The notes beneath the pieces are model-generated. The model had not been told where the DNA came from. It saw only the letters and a program-made list of their open reading frames with translations, and ran no database searches. A stretch of DNA of 64,000 nt from positions 189,525-253,524 of the forward strand of contig NZ_KQ948428.1 in NCBI RefSeq assembly GCF_001514065.1. Reading direction: 5' to 3'. The DNA is from Streptomyces antibioticus (GTDB lineage: Bacteria > Actinomycetota > Actinomycetes > Streptomycetales > Streptomycetaceae). The first letter of the stretch is position 1; every line of letters starts with the position of its first letter. Positions 52,664 to 60,591 of this stretch are shown here, one piece after another. A program made the position numbers and the translations under genes.

Positions 52664-54172
52664 GTGCACCGTTCCCCCACCGCCGAGGCCGAGGTCGCCC
52701 AGGAGCTGGCCGAAGCGCGCCCCGACCTGGTGTCGCGGTACGCGGCCGAGCTGCCGGGCGCCCGGGCGGCCGTACTGACCCGGCTGTGGCGGGCGCTGGC
52801 GTACGAACCGCTGCCCTGGGTCACCGGTCGCGCCACCGACGGCGACCGTCTCACCCTGCGCCTGCGGGACGGGCGGCGGCTGGAGGGCCCGGCGGCCGAC
52901 CCGTACGCGACCGCCGCGTACGTCTCCGTCGTACGGCTCGACGGCACGGCCTACGACGATCCCGCGCGGCTCATGACCGGTCTCGGCGTGCCGCACGCCG
53001 GCGGTCTGGCGGCCGAACTCGGCCACAGCGTGGCGTCGATGGCGCTGTCGCGGGCCGGACAGCCGACGGCCGACCCGAACGAGTGGCCCGCGACCGACTG
53101 GGAGTGGGAGCAGCGGGTCGTGGACGGGCATCCGTTCCACCCCAACTGCCGTTCGCGGCCCGGGTTCTCGGTGCCGGAACAGCTGGCGTACGGGCCCGAG
53201 CACCGGCCGCTGGTCGGGCTGCGGCTGATGCCGGTGCGGGCGGACGAGTGTCTGGTGACCGGGGACTGGCCGGCCGGGATGCGGGACGGGGAGCGGCTGT
53301 TGATCCCGGTGCATCCGTGGCAGGCGGCGCATGTGCTGAAGCGGGCGGGCGACGAGGGGCCGGCCGCGCAGCCGCTGATGTCCCTGCGCACGCTGGCCCT
53401 GACCGGTGAAGGGCCGCATGTGAAGACCGCGTTGAGCGCTCGGCTGACGTCGTCGGTGCGGGACATCTCGGTGTACTCGATCGGCATGTCGGCGACGTTG
53501 TCGGCCTTCGCGGAGTCGCTGGCGGTCCGCACGGACGGCCTGCTGCACTTCACCCGCACCCTGGGCGCGGCCACCGCCGACTCCCCCGACCTGGCCGCCG
53601 TACTGCGCGAGTCGCCGCAGCTGTACGCGGGGAGCGGGGAGCGGGTCGTGCCGGTGGCCGCGCTGGCCGGCACCGACCTGCCCTCGCGGCCCTCGTGGCT
53701 CGCGGAGTTCACCAGGCTGGCGCTCACCGTCGGGCTGCGGCTGCTGGACCACGGGGTGGCCCTGGAGGCGCACGGCCAGAACCTCCTGGTCGTGCTGTCG
53801 GCGACGGGTGCGCCGCTGCGGCTCGTCTACCGCGACCTGGCCGACATCCGCGTCAGCCCGGCCCGGCTGGCCCGACACGGCATCGCCGTACCGGAGTTGA
53901 GCGGCCGGGTCGTCACCGACGACGAAACGGCCCTGCGGCGCAAGCTGTTCGGGGCGCTGGTGGCGGGGGCGCTGGCGGGGACGGCGGGGTCGGCGGCGGC
54001 GTTGGGCCGCGCGCTGGAGACGGTCGTACGGGATCTTCCGGACACCCCCGATCTCGTGGCGCTGCGTGAGAACCCGCTGCCCACCAAGGCGTTGACGCTG
54101 ATGCGGCTGTCGCCGGGGACGCCCGGGGACCAGTGGGCGGAGCTGCCGAACCCGGCTCGTTTTGGAGGCTGA
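52664..54172 (+). CDS. NIS siderophore synthetase (IucA/IucC family), copy 2
   Basis: This 502-residue paralogue of copy 1 has DGHPFHPNCRSRPGFSV (ATP loop), LLIPVHPWQAAHVL, VKTALSARLTSSVRDISVYS (phosphate loop) and GVALEAHGQNLLVVLSATG (metal site). The start is GTG 52664 with GAGGAG eight bases upstream. Two synthetases facing outward imply two successive condensations in one non-ribosomal-peptide-independent siderophore pathway. The C-terminal LMRLSPGTPGDQWAELPNPA matches other Streptomyces members. Confidence 0.92.
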   Translation: MHRSPTAEAEVAQELAEARPDLVSRYAAELPGARAAVLTRLWRALAYEPLPWVTGRATDGDRLTLRLRDGRRLEGPAADPYATAAYVSVVRLDGTAYDDPARLMTGLGVPHAGGLAAELGHSVASMALSRAGQPTADPNEWPATDWEWEQRVVDGHPFHPNCRSRPGFSVPEQLAYGPEHRPLVGLRLMPVRADECLVTGDWPAGMRDGERLLIPVHPWQAAHVLKRAGDEGPAAQPLMSLRTLALTGEGPHVKTALSARLTSSVRDISVYSIGMSATLSAFAESLAVRTDGLLHFTRTLGAATADSPDLAAVLRESPQLYAGSGERVVPVAALAGTDLPSRPSWLAEFTRLALTVGLRLLDHGVALEAHGQNLLVVLSATGAPLRLVYRDLADIRVSPARLARHGIAVPELSGRVVTDDETALRRKLFGALVAGALAGTAGSAAALGRALETVVRDLPDTPDLVALRENPLPTKALTLMRLSPGTPGDQWAELPNPARFGG

Positions 54173-54197
54173 CACCTCCGGTCAATAGGATCCGCCG

Positions 54198-55463
54198 ATG
54201 ATCACAAGACAACGGCTGGCGGCAGGAGTGTGCGTCCTGTTCGCCGCGCTGACGGCCGGGATCGCCTTCCCGGTCGCGGCGGTCGCCGGTGAGCCCACGG
54301 GCGGGACCGCGCCCCAGGTCGACCTCGTCCTCGACGTGAGCGGCTCCATGCGGACGGCGGACATCGACGGCGGCACCCGCATGGCGGCGGCGAAGCAGGC
54401 CTTCAACGAGGTGCTGGACACGACCCCGGAGGAGGTGCAGCTCGGCATCCGGACCCTGGGCGCCAACTACCCCGGCGACGACCAGAAAACGGGCTGCAAG
54501 GACACCGCGCAGCTCTATCCGGTGAGCACGCTGGACCGCACCGAGGCCAAGACGCAGGTGGCGACCCTCTCGCCCACCGGCTGGACGCCGATCGGCCCGG
54601 CGCTGCTGAAGGCGGCCGACGACTTCACCGACAGCGCGGCCTCCAAGCGGATCGTGCTGATCAGCGACGGTGAGGACACCTGCGCCCCGCTCGACCCGTG
54701 CGAGGTGGCCCGGGAGATCGCGGCCAAGGGCATCGGCCTGACCATCGACACGCTCGGCCTGGTCCCGAACACCAAGATGCGCAAGCAGCTGAGCTGCATC
54801 GCCGAGGCGACCGGCGGTACCTACACCTCGGTCGAGCACAGCGACGAACTCACCGACAAGGTCAACCAGTTGGTGGACCGCGCGGCCGACCCGGTGGTGA
54901 CGCCGGTGGCCACCGAGGGCGCCGGGCAGTGCACCGACGCGCCCGCGCTGAAGTCCGGACTCTTCACCGACCGCGAGGAGTTCGGGCAGCAGCGCTGGTA
55001 CCGGGTGGACGTCGAGCCCGGCCAGGAGCTGCGGACCTCGGTCAGCGTGGCGGCCGACCGGGCCGTGAACCCCTCCTACGGGGTGCTGCTGCGGGCGGTG
55101 ACCGTGCACGGCCGTGAGATCGTGCGCGGCGAGTCGTCGGGCAACGGCCGTACGGACGTGATCTCGACGGGTCTGCGCTACCCGAAGGCGGACAGCGACG
55201 AGGACGACCCGGCCGCCGAGACCGTGTGTCTCCAGGTCACCAACTCCTTCTCGGCGGCCTCCGGGGTGAAGGCCACGCCGGGCCTGCCGCTGGAGCTGAC
55301 GGTCGACGTCGTGGACGCACCGTCCTCGTCCAGTGACGTGGCCTCCTTCGGCCTCGGGCGCGGCTGGTGGCTGCTCGGTCTGCTGGTGCTGGTCGGGTTC
55401 CTCGCCGGGCTCGTCTGGGGCTGGGTGTCACGCTGGCGGGTCGCGGTCTGGAGGACCAACTGA
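54198..55463 (+). CDS. Exported VWA-domain protein with C-terminal membrane anchor
   Basis: This 421-residue protein has a signal peptide (1-30) and a von Willebrand A domain with the MIDAS motif DVSGSM at ~46-51, plus TPIGPALLKAADDF and LISDGEDTC. A beta-rich domain with paired cysteines follows. One C-terminal membrane helix (GWWLLGLLVLVGFLAGLVWG) precedes a short basic tail, so the A domain faces outside. VWA domains bind protein ligands through a metal. It is followed by the next gene with stop/start overlap TGATG, and the two probably form a surface complex. Confidence 0.9.
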   Translation: MITRQRLAAGVCVLFAALTAGIAFPVAAVAGEPTGGTAPQVDLVLDVSGSMRTADIDGGTRMAAAKQAFNEVLDTTPEEVQLGIRTLGANYPGDDQKTGCKDTAQLYPVSTLDRTEAKTQVATLSPTGWTPIGPALLKAADDFTDSAASKRIVLISDGEDTCAPLDPCEVAREIAAKGIGLTIDTLGLVPNTKMRKQLSCIAEATGGTYTSVEHSDELTDKVNQLVDRAADPVVTPVATEGAGQCTDAPALKSGLFTDREEFGQQRWYRVDVEPGQELRTSVSVAADRAVNPSYGVLLRAVTVHGREIVRGESSGNGRTDVISTGLRYPKADSDEDDPAAETVCLQVTNSFSAASGVKATPGLPLELTVDVVDAPSSSSDVASFGLGRGWWLLGLLVLVGFLAGLVWGWVSRWRVAVWRTN

Positions 55464-56269
55464 TGCGGATCACACGAGTGTTGGGTGCGGCGCTGCTGAT
55501 GCTGGGGGCGGCCGTGGCCCCCGCGGCGGCCGACTCCTCGCCGTCGCCGTCGGCCTCGTCCGACAGTGATGCGCCGACGTCCGCCGGTACGTCCTTCCGT
55601 ACGGCGACCGAGTTCGAGCAGGGTCAGCAGGCCACCGCGAGCGGCTCCACCGGCGACTACCTGTACTGGTCGTTCCCGGCGGACGCCGGCCAGCGCCCCA
55701 CCGTCGAGGCGACGGTGAAGCTGCCCGAGACGCATGCCGGGCAGACCTGGCAGGTCGACGTCTACGACGGGCTGCGGCGCCGCCAGGCCTGCCAGTACGG
55801 GGCGCAGACCCGCACCGCGGCGGCCGACGCGACGACCGTGGAGCTGGCCTGCGTGCTGCGTACGGTGCGCGCCTGGTCGGAGCCGTGGGCGAACGACCCG
55901 CTGCCGGGCACGTACTACGTCCGGCTGACGGCCGTCGGCCTCACGACCGCCGACCTGGGTCAGCCGGTCGACGCCACGGTCGAGGTGAACTCCAAGGACA
56001 TCGGCGGCGCGGCGGCGGTGGACGGTTCGCTGGCGAAGCCGCTGGTGCCGGGCATCTCGATGAAGTCGGAGGCCTCCTCGGAGGACGACTCGTCCGCCTC
56101 CGCCGTGCTGTCCAGCATCGAGCCGGAGGACGGCTGGTCCGGCGGCTGGTGGTCCGACCGCTGGGTGTGGACGGCGGTGGGTGGTCTGCTGGCCGCGCTC
56201 GCGGGCGTCGGCGGGTACTCGCTGACGCGCGGGGCGGGACGGCCGTCGCGGGTGCCGCCGGGCGCCTGA
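55463..56269 (+). CDS. Exported membrane-anchored partner of the VWA protein
   Basis: This 268-residue protein has a signal peptide (MRITRVLGAALLMLGAAVAP) and an extracellular beta domain with SFRTATEFEQGQQATASGST, DYLYWSFPADAGQRPTVEAT, and two Cys (RRQACQYG, VELACVLR). A Ser/Asp-rich linker EASSEDDSSASAVLSS leads to a C-terminal membrane helix (VWTAVGGLLAALAGVGGYSL). The ATG overlaps the VWA stop (TGATG) with GGAGG upstream. Function is unknown; topology mirrors its partner. A strong terminator follows at 56281-56309. Confidence 0.85.
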   Translation: MRITRVLGAALLMLGAAVAPAAADSSPSPSASSDSDAPTSAGTSFRTATEFEQGQQATASGSTGDYLYWSFPADAGQRPTVEATVKLPETHAGQTWQVDVYDGLRRRQACQYGAQTRTAAADATTVELACVLRTVRAWSEPWANDPLPGTYYVRLTAVGLTTADLGQPVDATVEVNSKDIGGAAAVDGSLAKPLVPGISMKSEASSEDDSSASAVLSSIEPEDGWSGGWWSDRWVWTAVGGLLAALAGVGGYSLTRGAGRPSRVPPGA

Positions 56270-56280
56270 CGCTTCATCAA

Positions 56281-56309
56281 AAGGCCCGCTGCTCATGGCA
56301 GCGGGCCTT
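56281..56309. terminator. Rho-independent bidirectional terminator
   Basis: AAGGCCCGCTGC and GCAGCGGGCCTT form a perfect 12-bp stem with the loop TCATG. It is preceded by AAAA-rich and followed by CTTTTT, giving T tracts for both directions. It separates the VWA operon from the convergent HxlR gene. Confidence 0.9.
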
Positions 56310-56314
56310 CTTTT

Positions 56315-56941
56315 TCATGCGTTCCTGAGCCCCTTGGCCAGCGTCCCGTCGCCGCCCACTTCGATCCGCCCGTCCCGCACGGCGTCGGCCACGCTCAACT
56401 CCCCGCGCCCGATGGCCGTACAGGTGTCGACGTCCAGGGAGAGCCGGGCGTCGGGCTCGCCGGGGGCGCGCCCATGGCCGTAGACCGGCCCGTCCTCGGC
56501 GCCGACGAACAGATGGAACTCGCCTTCCTCCAGCCGGACTTCGACGAGCCCCTCCCCCTCCAGCGCGCGCAGCAAGGGCAGCGCGAACCAGTGCGCCCGC
56601 ACCGCGTCGGTGGGACGCCGTTCCCCGAGATCCGCCTCACCCCACGCGCCCAGTGCCTGGATGACGGGCAGCAACTGCCTGCCACGACCGGTGAGTTCGT
56701 AGACGTACGCCGCACCGGGCGGCGGCAGCCTGCGCCGGGTCGCCAGGCCGTCCCGCTCCATGTCCTTCAGCCGGGAGGCGAGTACGTCCGTGCTGACACC
56801 CGGCAGGTCCGCGTGCAGGTCCGTGTAGCGGCGCGGGCCGGTGAGCAGCTCACGGACGATCAGCAGGGTCCAGCGGTCACCCACGGCGTCCAGCGCGCGG
56901 GCGGCGGAGCAGTACTGGTCGTAGCTTCGGCGAGGTGACAT
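56315..56941 (-). CDS. HxlR-family regulator with C-terminal SCP2-like domain
   Basis: This is a 208-residue protein. The winged HTH (residues ~10-105: CSAARALDAVGDRWTLLIVR, SRLKDMERDGLATRRRL) is an HxlR/MarR-like domain. The C-terminal ~90 residues (ARLSLDVDTCTAIGRGELSV, ADAVRDGRIEVGGD) resemble an SCP2 sterol-carrier fold that may sense a hydrophobic ligand. TAGACT (56954-56949) ends seven bases before ATG 56941 and no ribosome site exists, so the mRNA is probably leaderless. The gene is divergent from the aminotransferase, with twin TTGG-N5-CCAA sites between them. Confidence 0.88.
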   Translation of the reverse strand: MSPRRSYDQYCSAARALDAVGDRWTLLIVRELLTGPRRYTDLHADLPGVSTDVLASRLKDMERDGLATRRRLPPPGAAYVYELTGRGRQLLPVIQALGAWGEADLGERRPTDAVRAHWFALPLLRALEGEGLVEVRLEEGEFHLFVGAEDGPVYGHGRAPGEPDARLSLDVDTCTAIGRGELSVADAVRDGRIEVGGDGTLAKGLRNA

Positions 56942-56948
56942 GCGACGC

Positions 56949-56998
56949 AGTCTAGACAAGTCGTTGGACTTTCCAAGCGGCCACTTGGTAAAACCAAG
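56949..56998. promoter_or_regulatory. HxlR promoter and twin TTGG-N5-CCAA operators
   Basis: TTGGACTTTCCAA (56964-56976) and TTGGTAAAACCAA (56985-56997) have the same 4-5-4 layout and lie 21 bp apart, two helical turns. The second extends to CTTGGT-AAA-ACCAAG. The minus-strand -10 TAGACT is at 56954-56949, and the first operator overlaps its -35 position. Binding on one DNA face would block both divergent promoters. Confidence 0.65.
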
Positions 56999-57028
56999 CA
57001 ACACACGAAACCGGAGAGGCAGCAGCGC

Positions 57029-58237
57029 ATGGAGTTCCGGCAGTCCAGCAAGCTCAGCGACGTCTGTTACGAGATCCGCGGCCCGGTGATCGAGCACGCC
57101 AACGCGCTGGAGGAGGCGGGCCACAGCGTGCTGCGCCTGAACACGGGCAACCCGGCGCTCTTCGGTTTCGAGGCACCCGAGGAGATCGTCCAGGACATGA
57201 TCCGGATGCTCCCGCAGGCCCACGGCTACACGGACTCCAAGGGCATCCTCTCCGCCCGCCGCGCCGTCGCCCAGCGGTACCAGACCCTCGGCCTGGAGGT
57301 CGACGTCGACGACGTCTTCCTCGGCAACGGCGTCTCCGAGCTGATCTCGATGGCCGTACAGGCGCTGATCGAGGACGGCGACGAGGTCCTCATCCCCGCC
57401 CCCGACTTCCCGCTGTGGACGGCGGTGACGACGCTGGCGGGCGGCAAGGCCGTGCACTACATCTGCGACGAGCAGGCCGACTGGAACCCGGACCTCGCCG
57501 ACATGGAGTCGAGGATCACGGACCGGACGAAGGCCGTCGTGATCATCAACCCCAACAACCCCACCGGCGCCGTCTACCCGAAGGAAATCGTCGAGGGCAT
57601 CCTCGACCTCGCCCGCCGGCACGGCCTGATGGTCTTCGCCGACGAGATCTACGACCAGATCCTGTACGACGACGCCGTGCACCACTCGGCCGCCGCGCTC
57701 GCCCCGGACCTGGTCGTCCTGACGTTCTGCGGGCTGTCGAAGACGTACCGCGTGGCCGGCTTCCGCTCGGGCTGGCTGGTGGTGACGGGCCCGAAGCAGC
57801 ACGCCAAGGACTATCTGGAGGGCCTGACCATGCTGGCCTCCATGCGGCTGTGCGCCAACGCCCCCGCCCAGTACGCCATCCAGGCCGCGCTCGGCGGCCG
57901 CCAGTCCATCCGCGAGCTGACCCTGCCGGGCGGCAGGCTGCACGAACAGCGCAACGTGGCCTGGGAGAAGCTCAACGAGATCCCCGGGGTGTCGTGCGTC
58001 AAGCCGAAGGGCTCGCTGTACGCCTTCCCGCGCCTGGACCCCAAGGTCTACAAGATCCACGACGACGAGAAGTTCGTCCTGGACCTCCTGCTGCGCGAGA
58101 AGATCCAGGTCGTCCAGGGCACCGGCTTCAACTGGCCGACGCCCGACCACTTCCGCATCCTGACCCTCCCCTACGCGGACGACCTGGAGGCGGCGATCGG
58201 CCGGATCGGCCGGTTCCTGAGCGGATACCGGCAGTAG
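57029..58237 (+). CDS. Pyridoxal-phosphate aminotransferase (AlaA/AlaT-like)
   Basis: This 402-residue class I/II aminotransferase matches the glutamate-pyruvate (alanine) transaminase branch: RGPVIEHANALEEAGHSVLR, LNTGNPALFGF, AHGYTDSKGILSARRAVA, INPNNPTGAVYP, VFADEIYDQILYD and the PLP lysine in FCGLSKTYRVAGFRSGW. The ATG at 57029 has GGAGAGG upstream. It is divergent from an HxlR regulator that probably represses it, an unusual arrangement for a housekeeping transaminase. Substrate identity is inferred from the family only. Confidence 0.92.
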   Translation: MEFRQSSKLSDVCYEIRGPVIEHANALEEAGHSVLRLNTGNPALFGFEAPEEIVQDMIRMLPQAHGYTDSKGILSARRAVAQRYQTLGLEVDVDDVFLGNGVSELISMAVQALIEDGDEVLIPAPDFPLWTAVTTLAGGKAVHYICDEQADWNPDLADMESRITDRTKAVVIINPNNPTGAVYPKEIVEGILDLARRHGLMVFADEIYDQILYDDAVHHSAAALAPDLVVLTFCGLSKTYRVAGFRSGWLVVTGPKQHAKDYLEGLTMLASMRLCANAPAQYAIQAALGGRQSIRELTLPGGRLHEQRNVAWEKLNEIPGVSCVKPKGSLYAFPRLDPKVYKIHDDEKFVLDLLLREKIQVVQGTGFNWPTPDHFRILTLPYADDLEAAIGRIGRFLSGYRQ

Positions 58238-58281
58238 CAACACCGGCGGCGCGGTCCGGCCCGGGCTCCTAGCCTGGAGCC

Positions 58282-58881
58282 ATGGGTGATCTGTTTCTCG
58301 TCCGGCACGGCGAGACCGCGTGGTCGCGGTCCGGGCGGCACACCGGGTGGACGGACGTTCCGCTGACCGAGCACGGGCGGGAGGAGGCGCGGCGGCTGGT
58401 GCCGTTGATCCGGTCCCATCGGATCGGTGCGGCATTCGTCAGCCCGCTCCAGCGCGCGCGGGAGACGGCCGAGCTGATCGGGGTGCCGGACGCCCGGGTC
58501 GACGTCGACCTGCGGGAGTGGGACTACGGCGGCTACGAGGGGATCACCACCGTCGAGATCCAGCGCACCCGGCCGGGCTGGTTCCTGTTCACGGACGGGG
58601 TCGCGCCCGGCCCGCCGGACCATCCCGGGGAGACGCCGGAGCAGGTGGGCGAGCGGGCCGACCGGGTCCTGGCCAAGGTCGACGCGGCCCTCGCCAACAC
58701 CGAGGGCGTGGTGCTGCTGGTGGCGCACGGCCACTTCCTGCGGGTGCTGACGGCCCGGCGGCTGGGACTGCCCGCCGCGCAGGGGGCGCTGTTCCAGCTG
58801 GCCACGGGGACGGTGTGCCGGCTGGGGACGGAGCACGGGCGGCCGGTGATCGCCGGATGGAATGTCAGACCTCCGGATTAG
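58282..58881 (+). CDS. Histidine phosphatase family protein (phosphoglycerate mutase-like)
   Basis: This 199-residue enzyme has the RHG motif LVRHGETAWSRSGRHTGWTD with the catalytic His at residue 9. The second-Arg region is SPLQRARETAELIG, the acid is in REWDYGGYEGITT, and the second His is in LLVAHGHFLRVL. The short length and WDYGGYEG are typical of acid phosphatases rather than glycolytic mutases. It lies 44 bp after the aminotransferase in the same direction and may share its transcript. The substrate is unknown. Confidence 0.92.
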   Translation: MGDLFLVRHGETAWSRSGRHTGWTDVPLTEHGREEARRLVPLIRSHRIGAAFVSPLQRARETAELIGVPDARVDVDLREWDYGGYEGITTVEIQRTRPGWFLFTDGVAPGPPDHPGETPEQVGERADRVLAKVDAALANTEGVVLLVAHGHFLRVLTARRLGLPAAQGALFQLATGTVCRLGTEHGRPVIAGWNVRPPD

Positions 58882-58891
58882 TCTCGGAAGG

Positions 58892-58933
58892 GTCCGGGCT
58901 CGAAGGCGCCGGGCCAGGAAGAGTCCGGGCTCG
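58892..58933. repeat. 11-bp direct repeat in the gap before the 208-aa gene
   Basis: GTCCGGGCTCG occurs at 58892-58902 and 58923-58933, with GAAG/GAGT context on each side, a 31-bp period. It is a minor intergenic duplication. Confidence 0.5.
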
Positions 58934-58975
58934 CAAGAGTCCAAGGGGGACTTCGGGATGTGAAGGGGGAACGTC

Positions 58976-59602
58976 GTGACTCGTCCGCCCACCGCCGCGC
59001 AGCGCCGCGTCATCGACGCCGCCGATCCCGTCACCGGGCGGCTGAAGGGCACGGAGGCGCAACTCGCGGCGCTGGTCAGGCACGGCCTGGCGTTCCGGCA
59101 CGCCCGCCCGCCGCACGACCACTTCCTCACCCCGGCCGGACATCGTCTGCGGGACGCCGAGCCCGTGCCGCCCGCGCCGGAGAAGCCCTCCGCGTCCGGG
59201 GTGTTCGCCGCCCGCATCGGCGGTGAGGAGGATCCGCCGGCCGCGGGTCCCGCCCGGGTGCGGGAGGTGCACAGTGCCTGGCAGGGGCTGCTGGAGCTGC
59301 GCCGGATGACGAATCCGGACGGGGCGACGGACCGTCCGTGCGGCTGGGAGCGGGCGCATCTGGTGCAGGCCGCCGCGCTCGCCCTGGAGGCGGCCGGGCA
59401 TGTTCCGGCGGGGGCCGACAGTGAGCGGGGCTACCGGGTGCGGGCGACCCCGCAGCCCGAGGCCGTCGCCGTGCGCGAGCCCGACGCCGCCGCGCTGCGG
59501 GCCTGCTCGGTCACGCTGGAGGCGGCGGGCTGGCAAGTCGGCGAGTACACCGAGCCCCGGACGAGAGCCCGCTATCTGCTGGCCTCGCCGAGACGGGTGT
59601 AA
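58976..59602 (+). CDS. Unknown conserved protein, 208 aa
   Basis: This is a soluble protein with two similar-looking wHTH-like or ferredoxin-like halves. The first is AAQRRVIDAADPVTGRLKGT, LAALVRHGLAFRHARPPHDH, FLTPAGHRLRD. The second is LRRMTNPDGATDRPCGWERA, HLVQAAALALEAAGHVPA, VTLEAAGWQVGEYTEPR. The phrase LVRHGLAFRH...FLTPAGHRL recalls winged-helix ends, but I cannot assign a family. GTG 58976 follows AAGGGGGA. It is followed 55 bp later by a thioesterase in the same direction. Confidence 0.7.
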   Translation: MTRPPTAAQRRVIDAADPVTGRLKGTEAQLAALVRHGLAFRHARPPHDHFLTPAGHRLRDAEPVPPAPEKPSASGVFAARIGGEEDPPAAGPARVREVHSAWQGLLELRRMTNPDGATDRPCGWERAHLVQAAALALEAAGHVPAGADSERGYRVRATPQPEAVAVREPDAAALRACSVTLEAAGWQVGEYTEPRTRARYLLASPRRV

Positions 59603-59657
59603 GGCGCACGTGTCAGGATCTGGTCCATCAACTGCCGCGTTACGAGAGGTGATTGAC

Positions 59658-60080
59658 GTGACCGAGCCGTATGCCGTGCCGGTGACCGTCCGCGGGTACG
59701 AGACGGACGTGCAGGGCCATCTGAACCAGAGCGTCTACCTCAACTACGCGGAGCACGCCCGCTGGTCGCTGCTGCGGGCAGCCGGGATCGCCCAGGCCGG
59801 CCTCATCGGCAGCGGCGTGGGACCGGTGGCCCTGGAGACCACGATCCGCTACCGGCGGGAGCTGCTGGCGGGCGACGAGGTGGAGGTGAGCTGCTGCTTC
59901 GAGTGGGGCGAGGGGAAGACCTTCCGCATAACGCAGACAATCCGCAAGACGGATGGCACGGTGGCAGCCGAGATCACGGCCGTCGGAGGGCTCATGGACC
60001 TCAAGGAGCGCAGGCTGGTCACGGAGCCGCGGAAGTACTTCAAGGAACTGGCGGCGGATCCGGCCCTGCTCGGACTGTGA
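59658..60080 (+). CDS. Acyl-CoA thioesterase, hotdog fold
   Basis: This 140-residue enzyme has the 4-hydroxybenzoyl-CoA thioesterase-like motif RGYETDVQGHLNQSVYLNYA, with catalytic Asp in the TDVQGHLNQ loop. The long helix HARWSLLRAAGIAQAGLIGS follows, and then strands LETTIRYRRELLAGDEVEV and KTFRITQTIRKTDGTVAAEI. It should hydrolyse acyl-CoA in the cytosol. GTG 59658 follows AGAGGTGA at seven bases; GTG 59649 is an alternative start. Chain preference cannot be read from sequence. Confidence 0.88.
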   Translation: MTEPYAVPVTVRGYETDVQGHLNQSVYLNYAEHARWSLLRAAGIAQAGLIGSGVGPVALETTIRYRRELLAGDEVEVSCCFEWGEGKTFRITQTIRKTDGTVAAEITAVGGLMDLKERRLVTEPRKYFKELAADPALLGL

Positions 60081-60107
60081 GCCGGTGAGCCGCCCCCGGC
60101 CCGCGGG

Positions 60108-60509
60108 TCAGACGTCGACCAGCTCCGGCCGGTGCTCGGTGTCGTAGGCCGCGCGCGACTCGGCGATGTAGACCCTGTTGCGCTCGGCCCAGTCGGTCAG
60201 GCGTTGCAGGGTCTCGTGCAGTTCCGTGGCGACGGGTGTGAGGGCGTACTCGACCTTCGGCGGGACCGTCGGGTGGACCGTGCGCGTCACGAGGCCGTCG
60301 CGTTCCAGGTTGCGCAGGGTCAGGGTGAGCATGCGGCGGCTGATGCCCTCGATGCTGCGCTCCAACTCGGTGAACCGGATGGGTCCCTGGGCGGCGGCGA
60401 CCAGGATCTGGACGCTCCATTTCCCGGCGACCCTGTCAAGAACTTCCCGGACCGGGCACGCGTGCGCGTTCACTGCCTCGACGGTTACACCGGTGTTCCT
60501 CTGGGACAT
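60108..60509 (-). CDS. HxlR-family regulator
   Basis: This 133-residue winged-helix regulator has CPVREVLDRVAGKWSVQILV (family N-terminal Cys and GKWS motif), FTELERSIEGISRRMLTLTL (recognition helix) and VHPTVPPKVEYALTPVATEL (wing and dimer helix). It is divergent from an MFS exporter gene across an 82-bp gap with the direct repeat CACTCAG-N4-CACTCAG. This arrangement fits a repressor that senses a drug or electrophile through its Cys (inference). It converges on the thioesterase gene. Confidence 0.9.
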   Translation of the reverse strand: MSQRNTGVTVEAVNAHACPVREVLDRVAGKWSVQILVAAAQGPIRFTELERSIEGISRRMLTLTLRNLERDGLVTRTVHPTVPPKVEYALTPVATELHETLQRLTDWAERNRVYIAESRAAYDTEHRPELVDV

Positions 60510-60540
60510 CGAACTGCCTCCTTACCCCTCTCCTCATGGT

Positions 60541-60558
60541 CACTCAGGATGCACTCAG
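60541..60558. promoter_or_regulatory. CACTCAG direct repeat between HxlR and MFS genes
   Basis: CACTCAG occurs at 60541-60547 and 60552-60558, an 11-bp period (one helical turn), 34 bp before the MFS start. HxlR dimers often use such sites, so it is a candidate operator. Confidence 0.4.
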
Positions 60559-60591
60559 TTACAAGTCGTGCACCCAAGGAGAGCGAAGGTC

